Assembly (NCBI RefSeq): GCF_003260195.1
Contig: NZ_QEIH01000006.1
Location: 124,001 to 188,000 of the forward strand
Source: Lutibacter citreus
GTDB lineage: Bacteria; Bacteroidota; Bacteroidia; Flavobacteriales; Flavobacteriaceae
Direction of reading: 5' to 3'
DNA: 64,000 bases
Below, in pieces: positions 53,808 through 61,927 of the stretch. The position numbers and the translations under genes were made by a program. The notes beneath the pieces were generated by a model. It did not search any database and had not been told where the DNA came from. It worked only from the letters and a program-made list of their open reading frames with translations. Every line of letters begins with the position of its first letter. Position 1 is the first letter of the stretch.

Positions 53808-55616
53808 TTAAATTCCTTTATTACCCTTAACTTTTATGTTTGTCGAATTATCTGTCTTTTCAATTTTTAAAGGCCATGTATAATTTTCAAATTTATTCTT
53901 CTGAATAGAGACATCTTCACAATAATCTAAAGATATAGTTGGTAAATCGCATCCGATTGGATATTTATCACTTAACTCTACTTCATTCCCTTCAACTTTA
54001 AGACCTTTAACTGAAAAAGCGTGCACTAACAAACCATTAAAACTTTTAATTTTATTGTTTGAAAAAGTAATATTGTGATGGTATTTCTCATCTCCAATAT
54101 GTTGGTTTGGCAAAAATAATGGCGCTGCATATAACGGGTAATGCTCACCAGAACCATAACCAACATTGTCAAAAATATTATTTGTTATTGTAATATTTCT
54201 AACTCCACCAGACTCATACCAAGCCTTGTTATCACCTTCAATTAAAATACCGTGCATTTGAGATGAAAAGTAATTATTTTCAATTAGTACATTTCCTTTT
54301 GTTGTAATTAAAGCTCCTCTTGCTCTATTTTCTCTAATGGTGTTATTTCTCATTATTAAATCTGGGTTCCAAGTAATATTTTCAAAAGAAAGTGGACCAG
54401 TAGGCATTTTTTTAGGCAAATCAGAAACTGTAATTAAAACTCTTTTTTCATTTAAAATTTTAACCTTCGTAACTGAAGTTTCATAAATTGGCAACACTGT
54501 TTCTCTTGAGGTAAGCATTATTTTATCTCCCGGTTCAGCAAAAACCAATCCCCATTGTTGACTATGGCTAATTTCACATAAAAATGTGTTCTCACCCATA
54601 TATTTTTCCACTTTTATATATGCTCCGTGAACATTTACACCATCGTCCATCATATGCTCTAGCAAGCAATTTTCAATTTTTATTAAACCTTTACAACCTA
54701 AAAAATGTGTAGCATCTGCTCTTGTTGCAAAATTACGATCATCTCTTGATGTTACCATCAATTTATTTAAGGTGATATTCTCGCAACGCTCCGCGATTAA
54801 TGCCATTCCTCCTGCCGCATACACGGTTACATTTTCAATGAAATTATCTTTAGATCTATCTAAATGAATTGCTTGCGCAAATCTATTTCCTCCTGGACTT
54901 GGACCGTATGTTGCAAAAATAGTTCCTACAGGTGGTGTTACTTTTGTAATATTTGTGAATTTAGCTCTGCTATTATCTAGTTTTTCAACTTTGGATTTCC
55001 CTTTGTTATTTAATGAGTAATTTCTGGTGTGCCAAATTGGAGCTTTAGTTTTTGAATCAAAAGCTATATTTTGACCAATAACATCTTCCCAGTCATAATG
55101 TTGAAATAATATTTGATTGTCTTCAACTCTAAAATCAAATTTACCTTCATTAATTTCAGCAATAAATGAATTTTCTTTTGTATTATTTTCAAGTACCTTC
55201 ATTTCATTTACAAATGAATGTTCCCAATCTATTGTGAAATTTTTTAATATTGTATTTGTTGAACCTTCAACTGTAATTGGACAAATTTTACCGTGAAACA
55301 TAAATGTTGATCCATTTCCATCCAACGTAAAATTTTCAAATCCAAAAATTGGAATTGCCAATCGTTTTAAACTATTATCATGGTTTGTAACTGCTCTATA
55401 TTGTTCAATCGCATTTTCAGGATAAAATTCATATTGACCCTTTGGAAAAAATAAGGTAACATCTTTTTTCCCTTTCAAAGATTCTATTAATTGATTTACT
55501 TCTAAGGTTACATCTTTTCCCGGTTCAATTCCGTAATCGGCAACATTAATTTTTTGAGCGTTTGTATTTATAGCAAATGCCAAAAGCATTAAAAATAAGA
55601 TTTGTACTCTTTTCAT
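53808..55616 (-). CDS. GH110-type alpha-1,3-galactosidase, second copy
   Basis: ATG 55616 (602 residues) gives a clean signal peptide (LLAFAINTNAQ); an upstream in-frame ATG would add a poor N-terminus. Right-handed beta-helix with the GH110 Asp triad: Asp301 (TRADATHFLGC), Asp324 and Asp325 (HMMDDGVNVHG), the same 23/1 spacing as the first GH110. Other conserved parts are LDGNGSTFMFHG and AGGMALIAERCENITLN. Unlike the first copy it is not a lipoprotein, so they may act in different places. It follows the esterase/DUF1080 fusion by 69 bases and ends a three-gene unit that begins with a sulfatase. Exo-alpha-galactosidase activity is expected. Confidence 0.85.
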   Translation of the reverse strand: MKRVQILFLMLLAFAINTNAQKINVADYGIEPGKDVTLEVNQLIESLKGKKDVTLFFPKGQYEFYPENAIEQYRAVTNHDNSLKRLAIPIFGFENFTLDGNGSTFMFHGKICPITVEGSTNTILKNFTIDWEHSFVNEMKVLENNTKENSFIAEINEGKFDFRVEDNQILFQHYDWEDVIGQNIAFDSKTKAPIWHTRNYSLNNKGKSKVEKLDNSRAKFTNITKVTPPVGTIFATYGPSPGGNRFAQAIHLDRSKDNFIENVTVYAAGGMALIAERCENITLNKLMVTSRDDRNFATRADATHFLGCKGLIKIENCLLEHMMDDGVNVHGAYIKVEKYMGENTFLCEISHSQQWGLVFAEPGDKIMLTSRETVLPIYETSVTKVKILNEKRVLITVSDLPKKMPTGPLSFENITWNPDLIMRNNTIRENRARGALITTKGNVLIENNYFSSQMHGILIEGDNKAWYESGGVRNITITNNIFDNVGYGSGEHYPLYAAPLFLPNQHIGDEKYHHNITFSNNKIKSFNGLLVHAFSVKGLKVEGNEVELSDKYPIGCDLPTISLDYCEDVSIQKNKFENYTWPLKIEKTDNSTNIKVKGNKGI

Positions 55617-55685
55617 TCGATTGTTTTTATAATTTTTTACTAATTGAATAGTTATATTCATTTTTGATTATTTCAAGTGTATAGT

Positions 55686-58298
55686 TTATTTTTTAATAAT
55701 TTCTTTAATAATAATATTTCGATATCTAACTTTGGTATGATCTCCTTGCAAATAGATTGGACCTTTTTTTGTTACATCTGCATGTAAAGCACCATTTGTA
55801 CATCCAAGAATAGGCTCATTATCAATTACTTTTTCACCATTTAAAATAACGGTTACATGACGGTCAATTAATGTGATATTATAATGTTGCCATTCACCAC
55901 CATCTTTCCCAAAATTTCCTTTTGGTATAATTCGATTAAAAATAGATCCTACTCCATGCATTCCTTGCATTCTACTATCATGGTCAACAACCTGCACCTC
56001 ATAAAGTCCTCTTAAATATATTCCACTATTACCTCCTGTAGGAACATTAAATTCTAGATCTAAATTAAAATCAGTAAATTCTCTTTCCGTTCTTAGATTA
56101 CCATAATGAGCAAAAGGGTTGAAGGTTTTTTTAGGTGTATCATTAAACAAAACACCATCAACTGCTTTCCATTTATTTATTTGATTTGGGTTTGTTAGCT
56201 TCCACCCGTTCAAATCTTTTCCATTAAATAACTCTATTGGCTCTCCATATTCAACTTGACTTAAATCTGGTTTAGGAGGTGTTGGTGCAATACGCACACC
56301 GTTAAATTTCACTTTTTTGAAAGTTCCATCATTTTTTGGTACTTCAACTTCTATATTTAATTTATCACCTATAATTGTTGCTGAATGCCTAAGGGCTATT
56401 TTTGGACCAGAGGCAGGACCGTCTTTATATTTCCGCTCACCAATTGAACGGTTATGAGTAAAATACAGTTTATTATTTTCAACTGAAATATTAGATAAAG
56501 GTTTAGGTGCTCCTACCATCCAAAGTTCTCCTTTTAAATTCTCATCTTTCTCGGTAATAGACAGCCATCCAGCAGAACCATATGGCATAGACAAGGCCCA
56601 ATTGCCTATAAAACGATAAGCTTTATTCTTCGGATTTAGTTTTTTCAATTCAATTTTTCGAAATTGAATTGGGTGACTCTCAGATTGTAATGAAATGGTT
56701 CCTTTATTTATTAAAATGTTATTGTTTTCAATAAATGGTAACACTTCAGGTAAACGTTTATCAAACTGTGGTTTAAAATATTCTATAACAGTTTCCCCAT
56801 CAATTTTATACCGTATAACATCATTACCATGTACTTCTATTTCTACCTCAACCCATTGATCTCCATGAAAAGTTTCTGAATTACTTTTAGTTATCGGTTT
56901 TTTAATTAATTCTCCTCCAATTTCAACATTAGTTCCTGGGGTACATAGATTTAAATTTGAACGATCATCTTTACCATTTCCACCGAGTAATTGAGCTTCT
57001 AATGAAATAGGAAATTTTTGCATCTTTTTCATCTGGGATGGATCTTGACCATGAATCATAATACCGCTATTACGAAATGCCCATTCTGGCCCATTTTTTA
57101 TTTGATCACCAATAAAACGGTATTCCACTCGCAGAATATAATGAGATAAAAGTTCTTTATAGAAAAGGTGTCCAAATTTGTCAAAAGTACTCTTCCCTTT
57201 ACCATCCAAATTCTCTAAATCTGCTTCTTTATATTTATCATAAGACACAGTTAGCAAACCTTCTTCAACTCTAAAGGTATCAGCATAATTAACCCCAATA
57301 TTATGACCTCTAATTTTTGGAATCCAACCTGTAAGATCTTTTCCATTAAAAAGTTTAATCCATTCTGATTCATTTTGAATTGTTGCTACTTGATTACTAT
57401 TTATTAAATTCTTTTCGAAAAAATCCACTACATTCTGATGCAATTTTTTTTCTTTGAAAAACCCATGACCTGCATCTGGAACAAGAATCAACTTCGTATC
57501 CACATTTGCCACTTGCAGTCGTTTATGTAAATTTTCACTTTCTGTACAAGGAACATTCGAATCTTGTTCACCATGCATCAATAAAAAAGGCACATCATCT
57601 TCACTAACATAATTAATTGAACTAGCCATTTTAGCCTTAGAAATATTTTTTTGAATTACTCCTCCAATAAGCTGTACAACTGGGTCAACCTCAGGTTTCA
57701 ACTTTTTTATGTTATACGCACCCATTTCAATCATATCTGAAGGCCCAAACCAATTACATGCTGCTTGTACATTACTAGACACATTTGTTATACCAATAGA
57801 TCCTTCTAATTCTTCAACTCCATTTGTTGTCCCCAAAAGAGCTGCTAAATGTCCACCCGCAGAGGAGCCCCAAACTCCAATTTTATCAGGGTCAATTCCA
57901 AAACTTCTTGCATTTTTTCTTAAATAGCGAATTGCAGCTTTACAATCATGAATTTGAGCTGGATAAATATGTTCAGGTACGAGACGATAATTTATAGAAG
58001 CTAATGCAAAACCATGTTTTAAGACAAATGCATTTCTCTCAATCATATTTTTAGACCCTTTTTTCCAACTTCCACCATGTATCCAAACTATTAACGGTAA
58101 AGATTCTTTACTTGAAATTTCAGGTAAATACAAATCAAGTTTTTGAAGAGAATGTCCATCTTTTACATATGGTAGATTTTTAAAAATTTTAGTTCCTAAT
58201 GGTATCAAACTCTCATTATCTACAACATTATTCTTCTGAGCATTGGATGTAAACGCAATACTCAAAAAAATGACCAATACAATTTTTAATAATTTCAT
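55686..58298 (-). CDS. Alpha/beta hydrolase fused to two DUF1080 modules
   Basis: An 870-residue exported fusion (signal peptide ending TSNAQ). Residues about 45-300 are an alpha/beta hydrolase of the esterase type: oxyanion HGG (74-76), Ser146 in GSSAGG, Asp246 (HGEQD) and His278 (DAGHGF). Residues about 313-555 form DUF1080 module 1 (LFNGKDLTGWIPKI, LSLEAQLLGG). A lipocalin-like barrel follows (about 570-670), then DUF1080 module 2 (about 690-870: LFNGKDLNGWKLTN, GNSGIYLRGLYEVQVVD). DUF1080 is a glycan-binding or 3-keto-glycoside hydrolase fold. The esterase might remove acetyl or another acyl from the polymer. It lies between a sulfatase and a GH110. Confidence 0.8.
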   Translation of the reverse strand: MKLLKIVLVIFLSIAFTSNAQKNNVVDNESLIPLGTKIFKNLPYVKDGHSLQKLDLYLPEISSKESLPLIVWIHGGSWKKGSKNMIERNAFVLKHGFALASINYRLVPEHIYPAQIHDCKAAIRYLRKNARSFGIDPDKIGVWGSSAGGHLAALLGTTNGVEELEGSIGITNVSSNVQAACNWFGPSDMIEMGAYNIKKLKPEVDPVVQLIGGVIQKNISKAKMASSINYVSEDDVPFLLMHGEQDSNVPCTESENLHKRLQVANVDTKLILVPDAGHGFFKEKKLHQNVVDFFEKNLINSNQVATIQNESEWIKLFNGKDLTGWIPKIRGHNIGVNYADTFRVEEGLLTVSYDKYKEADLENLDGKGKSTFDKFGHLFYKELLSHYILRVEYRFIGDQIKNGPEWAFRNSGIMIHGQDPSQMKKMQKFPISLEAQLLGGNGKDDRSNLNLCTPGTNVEIGGELIKKPITKSNSETFHGDQWVEVEIEVHGNDVIRYKIDGETVIEYFKPQFDKRLPEVLPFIENNNILINKGTISLQSESHPIQFRKIELKKLNPKNKAYRFIGNWALSMPYGSAGWLSITEKDENLKGELWMVGAPKPLSNISVENNKLYFTHNRSIGERKYKDGPASGPKIALRHSATIIGDKLNIEVEVPKNDGTFKKVKFNGVRIAPTPPKPDLSQVEYGEPIELFNGKDLNGWKLTNPNQINKWKAVDGVLFNDTPKKTFNPFAHYGNLRTEREFTDFNLDLEFNVPTGGNSGIYLRGLYEVQVVDHDSRMQGMHGVGSIFNRIIPKGNFGKDGGEWQHYNITLIDRHVTVILNGEKVIDNEPILGCTNGALHADVTKKGPIYLQGDHTKVRYRNIIIKEIIKK

Positions 58299-58413
58299 TT
58301 AGTTTTTTTAATTACCCTTGCAATTTCGCTAACTTATTTCAACTAAATGTATTCCTTAATTCAAAATACGTATGTATGTGTAAACAATAGTGCTACAATC
58401 AGTTAAAAATTTG

Positions 58414-59976
58414 TTACAAATACTCTTTAACTACTTTTAATTGCGGCCATTTTACATTAGGATCTTTTACGTCTGTAGGTTGATTTTCACCTTCTGTACT
58501 ACGCCCATTTTTAATAACTGCAGCTAGTTTTTTCTTTAATTTCTCAACAACTTCTGGATATTTAGCTGCTAAATTAATATTCTCAACAGCATCATTTTCC
58601 ATATCAAATAACAACAAATCTGCAGTATCTTTAATTGGCTCACTTTCTCTTGGATCTCCCCTTTTAGAGCCTCCAAAATTATCAAACATTAGTTTCCATT
58701 TTCCATAACGTACAGAAAAAACACCCACATCTGAATGATGAACTACAGCTCTATCTTTTAATTCAGGAATACTTTTATTTTTTAAGGCTGGCAAAAAACT
58801 AACACTATCTTCTCCCTCATTATCATTTAAATCAAAATTTAAAACTTCAGCACAAGTAGCCATTAAATCGGTTGTACAAATAAGTTGGTTAGAAACTTGA
58901 TTTTTTTCAACTTCATTTGGCCAACGCACTACAAAAGGAACTCTATGACCACCTTCCCAGTTTGTACCTTTCATTCCTCTATAAATCCAACTTGAATGAT
59001 GTCCTTTTTTTGCCATTACAGGAAAACCTGCTTTTGGCGAAGTACCATTATCTGCCGTAAAAACAAGTATGGTATTATCTGCAATTCCTAATTCATCTAA
59101 TGTTTTCATTACTTCTCCAACAGCCCAGTCAGTTTCCATACAAAAATCACCATGGTCATTTAATTCGCTTTTTCCTGCAAAATCTTTATTAGGAACAATT
59201 GGTGAGTGCGGTGCATTTAAAGGCATATACACAAAAAATGGCTTGTCTGAGTTTTTTCTAATCCAATCGCATGTTTTTTTAGTAAATGTTGGTAAAACCT
59301 GATCTTGCTCAAATTCTTTAGCTGACCAACCTGGTTTTGCTCCAATATAACCACGTTTTTTTAACGCATCTTGATCTTTTAAATACTCAAAAGTACCTTG
59401 AGCTTTATCATTTTCAATAAATACATGAGGATTCATATTCAATGAAGCAGCAATACCAAAATAATAGTCGAAACCATTAACATTTGGACCATTTTTAATT
59501 GGTGCATTCATATCTACATTGTTCGCTTTTTTTCTTACAGATTTTGATGCTTCAAGTTGTTTCCAATCCATTCCTAAATGCCATTTACCAACACAAGCAG
59601 TTGTATAACCTTGCTTTTTTAACAAACTAGCTACAGTTTCTCTTGAATTATTAATTAAATGCTCGCTATGACCACCTAAAACTCCCTTTTTTAATGCTGA
59701 AGTTCTCCAAGAATATCGTCCAGTTAAAATTCCGTAACGGGTAGGTGAACAAACTCCAGAACTTGTATGAGCATCTGAAAATTTAATCCCTTCTTTTGCC
59801 AATTTATCAATATTTGGCGTGGGTATTTTAGAGTCTTTATTATATATCATAACATCTCCAACCCCCATATCATCAGCCAAAATATAAACAATATTAGGTT
59901 TTTTCTGAGCATTGATATTAAACATCGTAAAAACTACAACAGCTAATTTTAATAAAATTTTTAAATTTGTTTTCAT
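58414..59976 (-). CDS. S1 sulfatase (CSPTR type)
   Basis: ATG 59976 gives 520 residues; a TTG one codon earlier is unlikely. Signal peptide (FNINAQKK). Metal ligands in YILADDMGVGDVMIY, formylglycine Cys76 in VCSPTRYGILTGRYSWRTS, later CVGKWHLGMDW and VFTADNGTSPKAG. The CSPTRYGxLTGRYxWRT signature marks a branch distinct from the other sulfatases, common among arylsulfatase A/GALNS-like enzymes of marine Bacteroidota. First gene of the unit that continues with the hydrolase/DUF1080 fusion and GH110. Which sulfate it removes is unknown. Confidence 0.92.
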   Translation of the reverse strand: MKTNLKILLKLAVVVFTMFNINAQKKPNIVYILADDMGVGDVMIYNKDSKIPTPNIDKLAKEGIKFSDAHTSSGVCSPTRYGILTGRYSWRTSALKKGVLGGHSEHLINNSRETVASLLKKQGYTTACVGKWHLGMDWKQLEASKSVRKKANNVDMNAPIKNGPNVNGFDYYFGIAASLNMNPHVFIENDKAQGTFEYLKDQDALKKRGYIGAKPGWSAKEFEQDQVLPTFTKKTCDWIRKNSDKPFFVYMPLNAPHSPIVPNKDFAGKSELNDHGDFCMETDWAVGEVMKTLDELGIADNTILVFTADNGTSPKAGFPVMAKKGHHSSWIYRGMKGTNWEGGHRVPFVVRWPNEVEKNQVSNQLICTTDLMATCAEVLNFDLNDNEGEDSVSFLPALKNKSIPELKDRAVVHHSDVGVFSVRYGKWKLMFDNFGGSKRGDPRESEPIKDTADLLLFDMENDAVENINLAAKYPEVVEKLKKKLAAVIKNGRSTEGENQPTDVKDPNVKWPQLKVVKEYL

Positions 59977-60334
59977 CAATTAATACTTTAAATTATTTTC
60001 TTATTTCTTATTTCTTGTTTCACTAGTCTCTTTATATACTTATCAAAAGATTCTCCCTTAAAGGAGACTACTAAATAACTGCTTTTACAAGAAAAACATG
60101 TCTTTAAGAGTTCTTTAAATGTTGCTCTTGATTTAAGAATGATACCTAAAACCTAACCTATATGATTTTTCTCATGAGTTTAACTAAAAAACACACCTTA
60201 TTAAAAAAGTGTGTTTTTTTTATATATCCTATAAATGAAATACTACCCGTTCTCCATTTAATTAATTAAAATACATCAATATAAATCACTGTATTTTTAA
60301 CAGAACCATAGAAAGTGCTCTAAATTTAAACGTG
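59977..60334. other. 358-base non-coding region between GH82 and the sulfatase
   Basis: No gene is supported. It holds the GH82 terminator (60186-60221), and a small dyad TCTCC-N6-GGAGA (60052-60067), which may be an operator or leader hairpin of the sulfatase unit. The AATGTAT-N6-GTAAAT element seen in three other spacers is absent. No -7/-33 promoter pair could be recognised. Confidence 0.5.
60186..60221 (-). terminator. Terminator after the GH82 gene
   Basis: Arms AAAAAACACAC (60186-60196) and GTGTGTTTTTT (60209-60219) with a 12-base loop and U-runs on both sides. It lies 114 bases after the stop at 60335. Confidence 0.85.
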
Positions 60335-61864
60335 CTATTTTCTTTCCTTTTTATTTTTCTTTTTCTCCTTTTTCACTTTTGTTCCCTTAATTTTCTTTGT
60401 CTTCTTTTTTCCTCCAATCTCTGTTGAAAAATTAGGTGATCCCCCACAACTATAATTAGTATTTATAGAAATTGTCTCAACATTGCTTCCAAAACCTTGT
60501 CCAACAATTGTAGTTTCATCTATGTTAATACGATAACCTCCATCACCAATTTCTCCACTTGCAGCAGTGTAATGAAAAGGAAATAAAGAAGGTCCAACTC
60601 GGGATTCAAAATCTAAACCATTTTTTGTACTTAAACCAACGTTAGCTTGGTTTGTACCTCTGTCAATTCTTAAATTACAAGGAATATATCTAAAGTTCTT
60701 AGATTTAATTTGAGCAAATTGTCCAAATTCAGCAACAACATCTGTAACTGTAGAATTACTTGCAAATGAGCCTTTTTCAATTCCGAATTTAGAAACTTCT
60801 AATCCTGCTTTTTCTTCTCTCTTAAAATTATTGATAAAACCTTTACTTACTTCACCTCCAGCTTCGCAACTTTTGGTTCTTATTTTAGAAAGAAACACAC
60901 TTCCTTGTTTTACTGTGTGAGGAGACATTGTAAAAGCAGCATGACCATTACTACAGCTAATGTTGTTAGCATAAACTTGGTCTATTTTAGGTTGTTTATC
61001 AATAGTTAATGGTAATTCAATCCCATCAATAACATACGTATGTGCAGAACCAACGGGTCTAAAAAGTTGATTTATATTTAAACCAGATTCTAATCTTAAT
61101 GTAACACCACCTTTACCACTTAAATCTCTGTAAACAACATTATTACCAGCTTGCATTTGTATAAGCCCATAACCATAACTTCCGTTTTCGTTGTGCATTT
61201 TTTCAATGATTCCTTTACTTGGTACACCAAATACTTCATTAATTAATTTAGTTCTGTTACTTTTCTTACCCTTTTCATTAAAAATATTTACACTAGTAGC
61301 ATCCGAAGCTAATACTACTGAAGCTATTTTTGTGAAATTATCTAATATAGTAACGTTAGATATCTTAAAGTTGGTAACATAGCCTAGAACAATAAAACTA
61401 TTTTTTTTAGAATCGGTTTCTGAGTTGCCATATTTAAAATGAACTTTAAACGGATCTGAATTTTCTCCTTTTATTCCTACAATACTAAAGTTAGAAACAG
61501 GTTTTCCTTTTGTTGTACTTCTTGCATTAAAGATTACTCCAGTTTTGTTCATATAAAGGTTAACGCCAGATTCTATATGGATATGCACATTACTTTTTAA
61601 TTCTACACCTTCTTTAAAGTTGTAATCTCCTTTTTTAATGGTTATAATTCCTCCTCCTTTTTTGTTAACCTTATCAATAGCCTCAGTTAACTCTTTATCT
61701 ATAAATCCTTTATCGCCTTGCTTTGCTGTAATTGTGATATCATTATTTCCGTAAACTGGATTAAAATAAAAATTATCAGCCTTTTGAGTTTGTCCAAATG
61801 AATTTGAAACAACGCTTATTGTGAATAAAAGAATGAATGTAAATTGTTTTTTTATATTATGCAT
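60335..61864 (-). CDS. GH82 (iota-carrageenase-type) beta-helix protein
   Basis: A 509-residue exported right-handed beta-helix (signal peptide ending near NSFGQ). It aligns by recall with Alteromonas fortis iota-carrageenase across the helix: NSFIVLGYVTNFKISNVTILDN, GIIEKMHNENGSYGYGLIQM, NNISCSNGHAAFTMSPH and KFGIEKGSFASNSTVTDVVAEFG. The acid position is Glu259 (LRLESG), but the base, Asp two residues later in A. fortis, is Gly261. His316 (SPHTVKQG) is kept. A Lys-rich C-terminal tail (residues about 487-509) is unusual. It follows a GH2 gene by 63 bases. Endo-cleavage of iota-carrageenan or a related sulfated galactan is likely, unless activity is altered. Confidence 0.85.
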   Translation of the reverse strand: MHNIKKQFTFILLFTISVVSNSFGQTQKADNFYFNPVYGNNDITITAKQGDKGFIDKELTEAIDKVNKKGGGIITIKKGDYNFKEGVELKSNVHIHIESGVNLYMNKTGVIFNARSTTKGKPVSNFSIVGIKGENSDPFKVHFKYGNSETDSKKNSFIVLGYVTNFKISNVTILDNFTKIASVVLASDATSVNIFNEKGKKSNRTKLINEVFGVPSKGIIEKMHNENGSYGYGLIQMQAGNNVVYRDLSGKGGVTLRLESGLNINQLFRPVGSAHTYVIDGIELPLTIDKQPKIDQVYANNISCSNGHAAFTMSPHTVKQGSVFLSKIRTKSCEAGGEVSKGFINNFKREEKAGLEVSKFGIEKGSFASNSTVTDVVAEFGQFAQIKSKNFRYIPCNLRIDRGTNQANVGLSTKNGLDFESRVGPSLFPFHYTAASGEIGDGGYRINIDETTIVGQGFGSNVETISINTNYSCGGSPNFSTEIGGKKKTKKIKGTKVKKEKKKNKKERK

Positions 61865-61927
61865 AGGTGTATTTTTATGATTAAATAGTATTTTTTAAAT
61901 ATGTATGTAAATATTAAAAACTGTATC

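Noticed and set aside
58350-58380. ATGTATTCC and TACGTATGTATGTGTAAAC sequences before the hydrolase fusion as a fourth copy of the shared element
   Set aside because: Parts resemble the element but the spacing and order do not match AATGTAT-N6-GTAAAT.
59069-59302. Plus-strand open frame of 77 codons inside the sulfatase at 58414
   Set aside because: Antisense shadow of a strong sulfatase gene.
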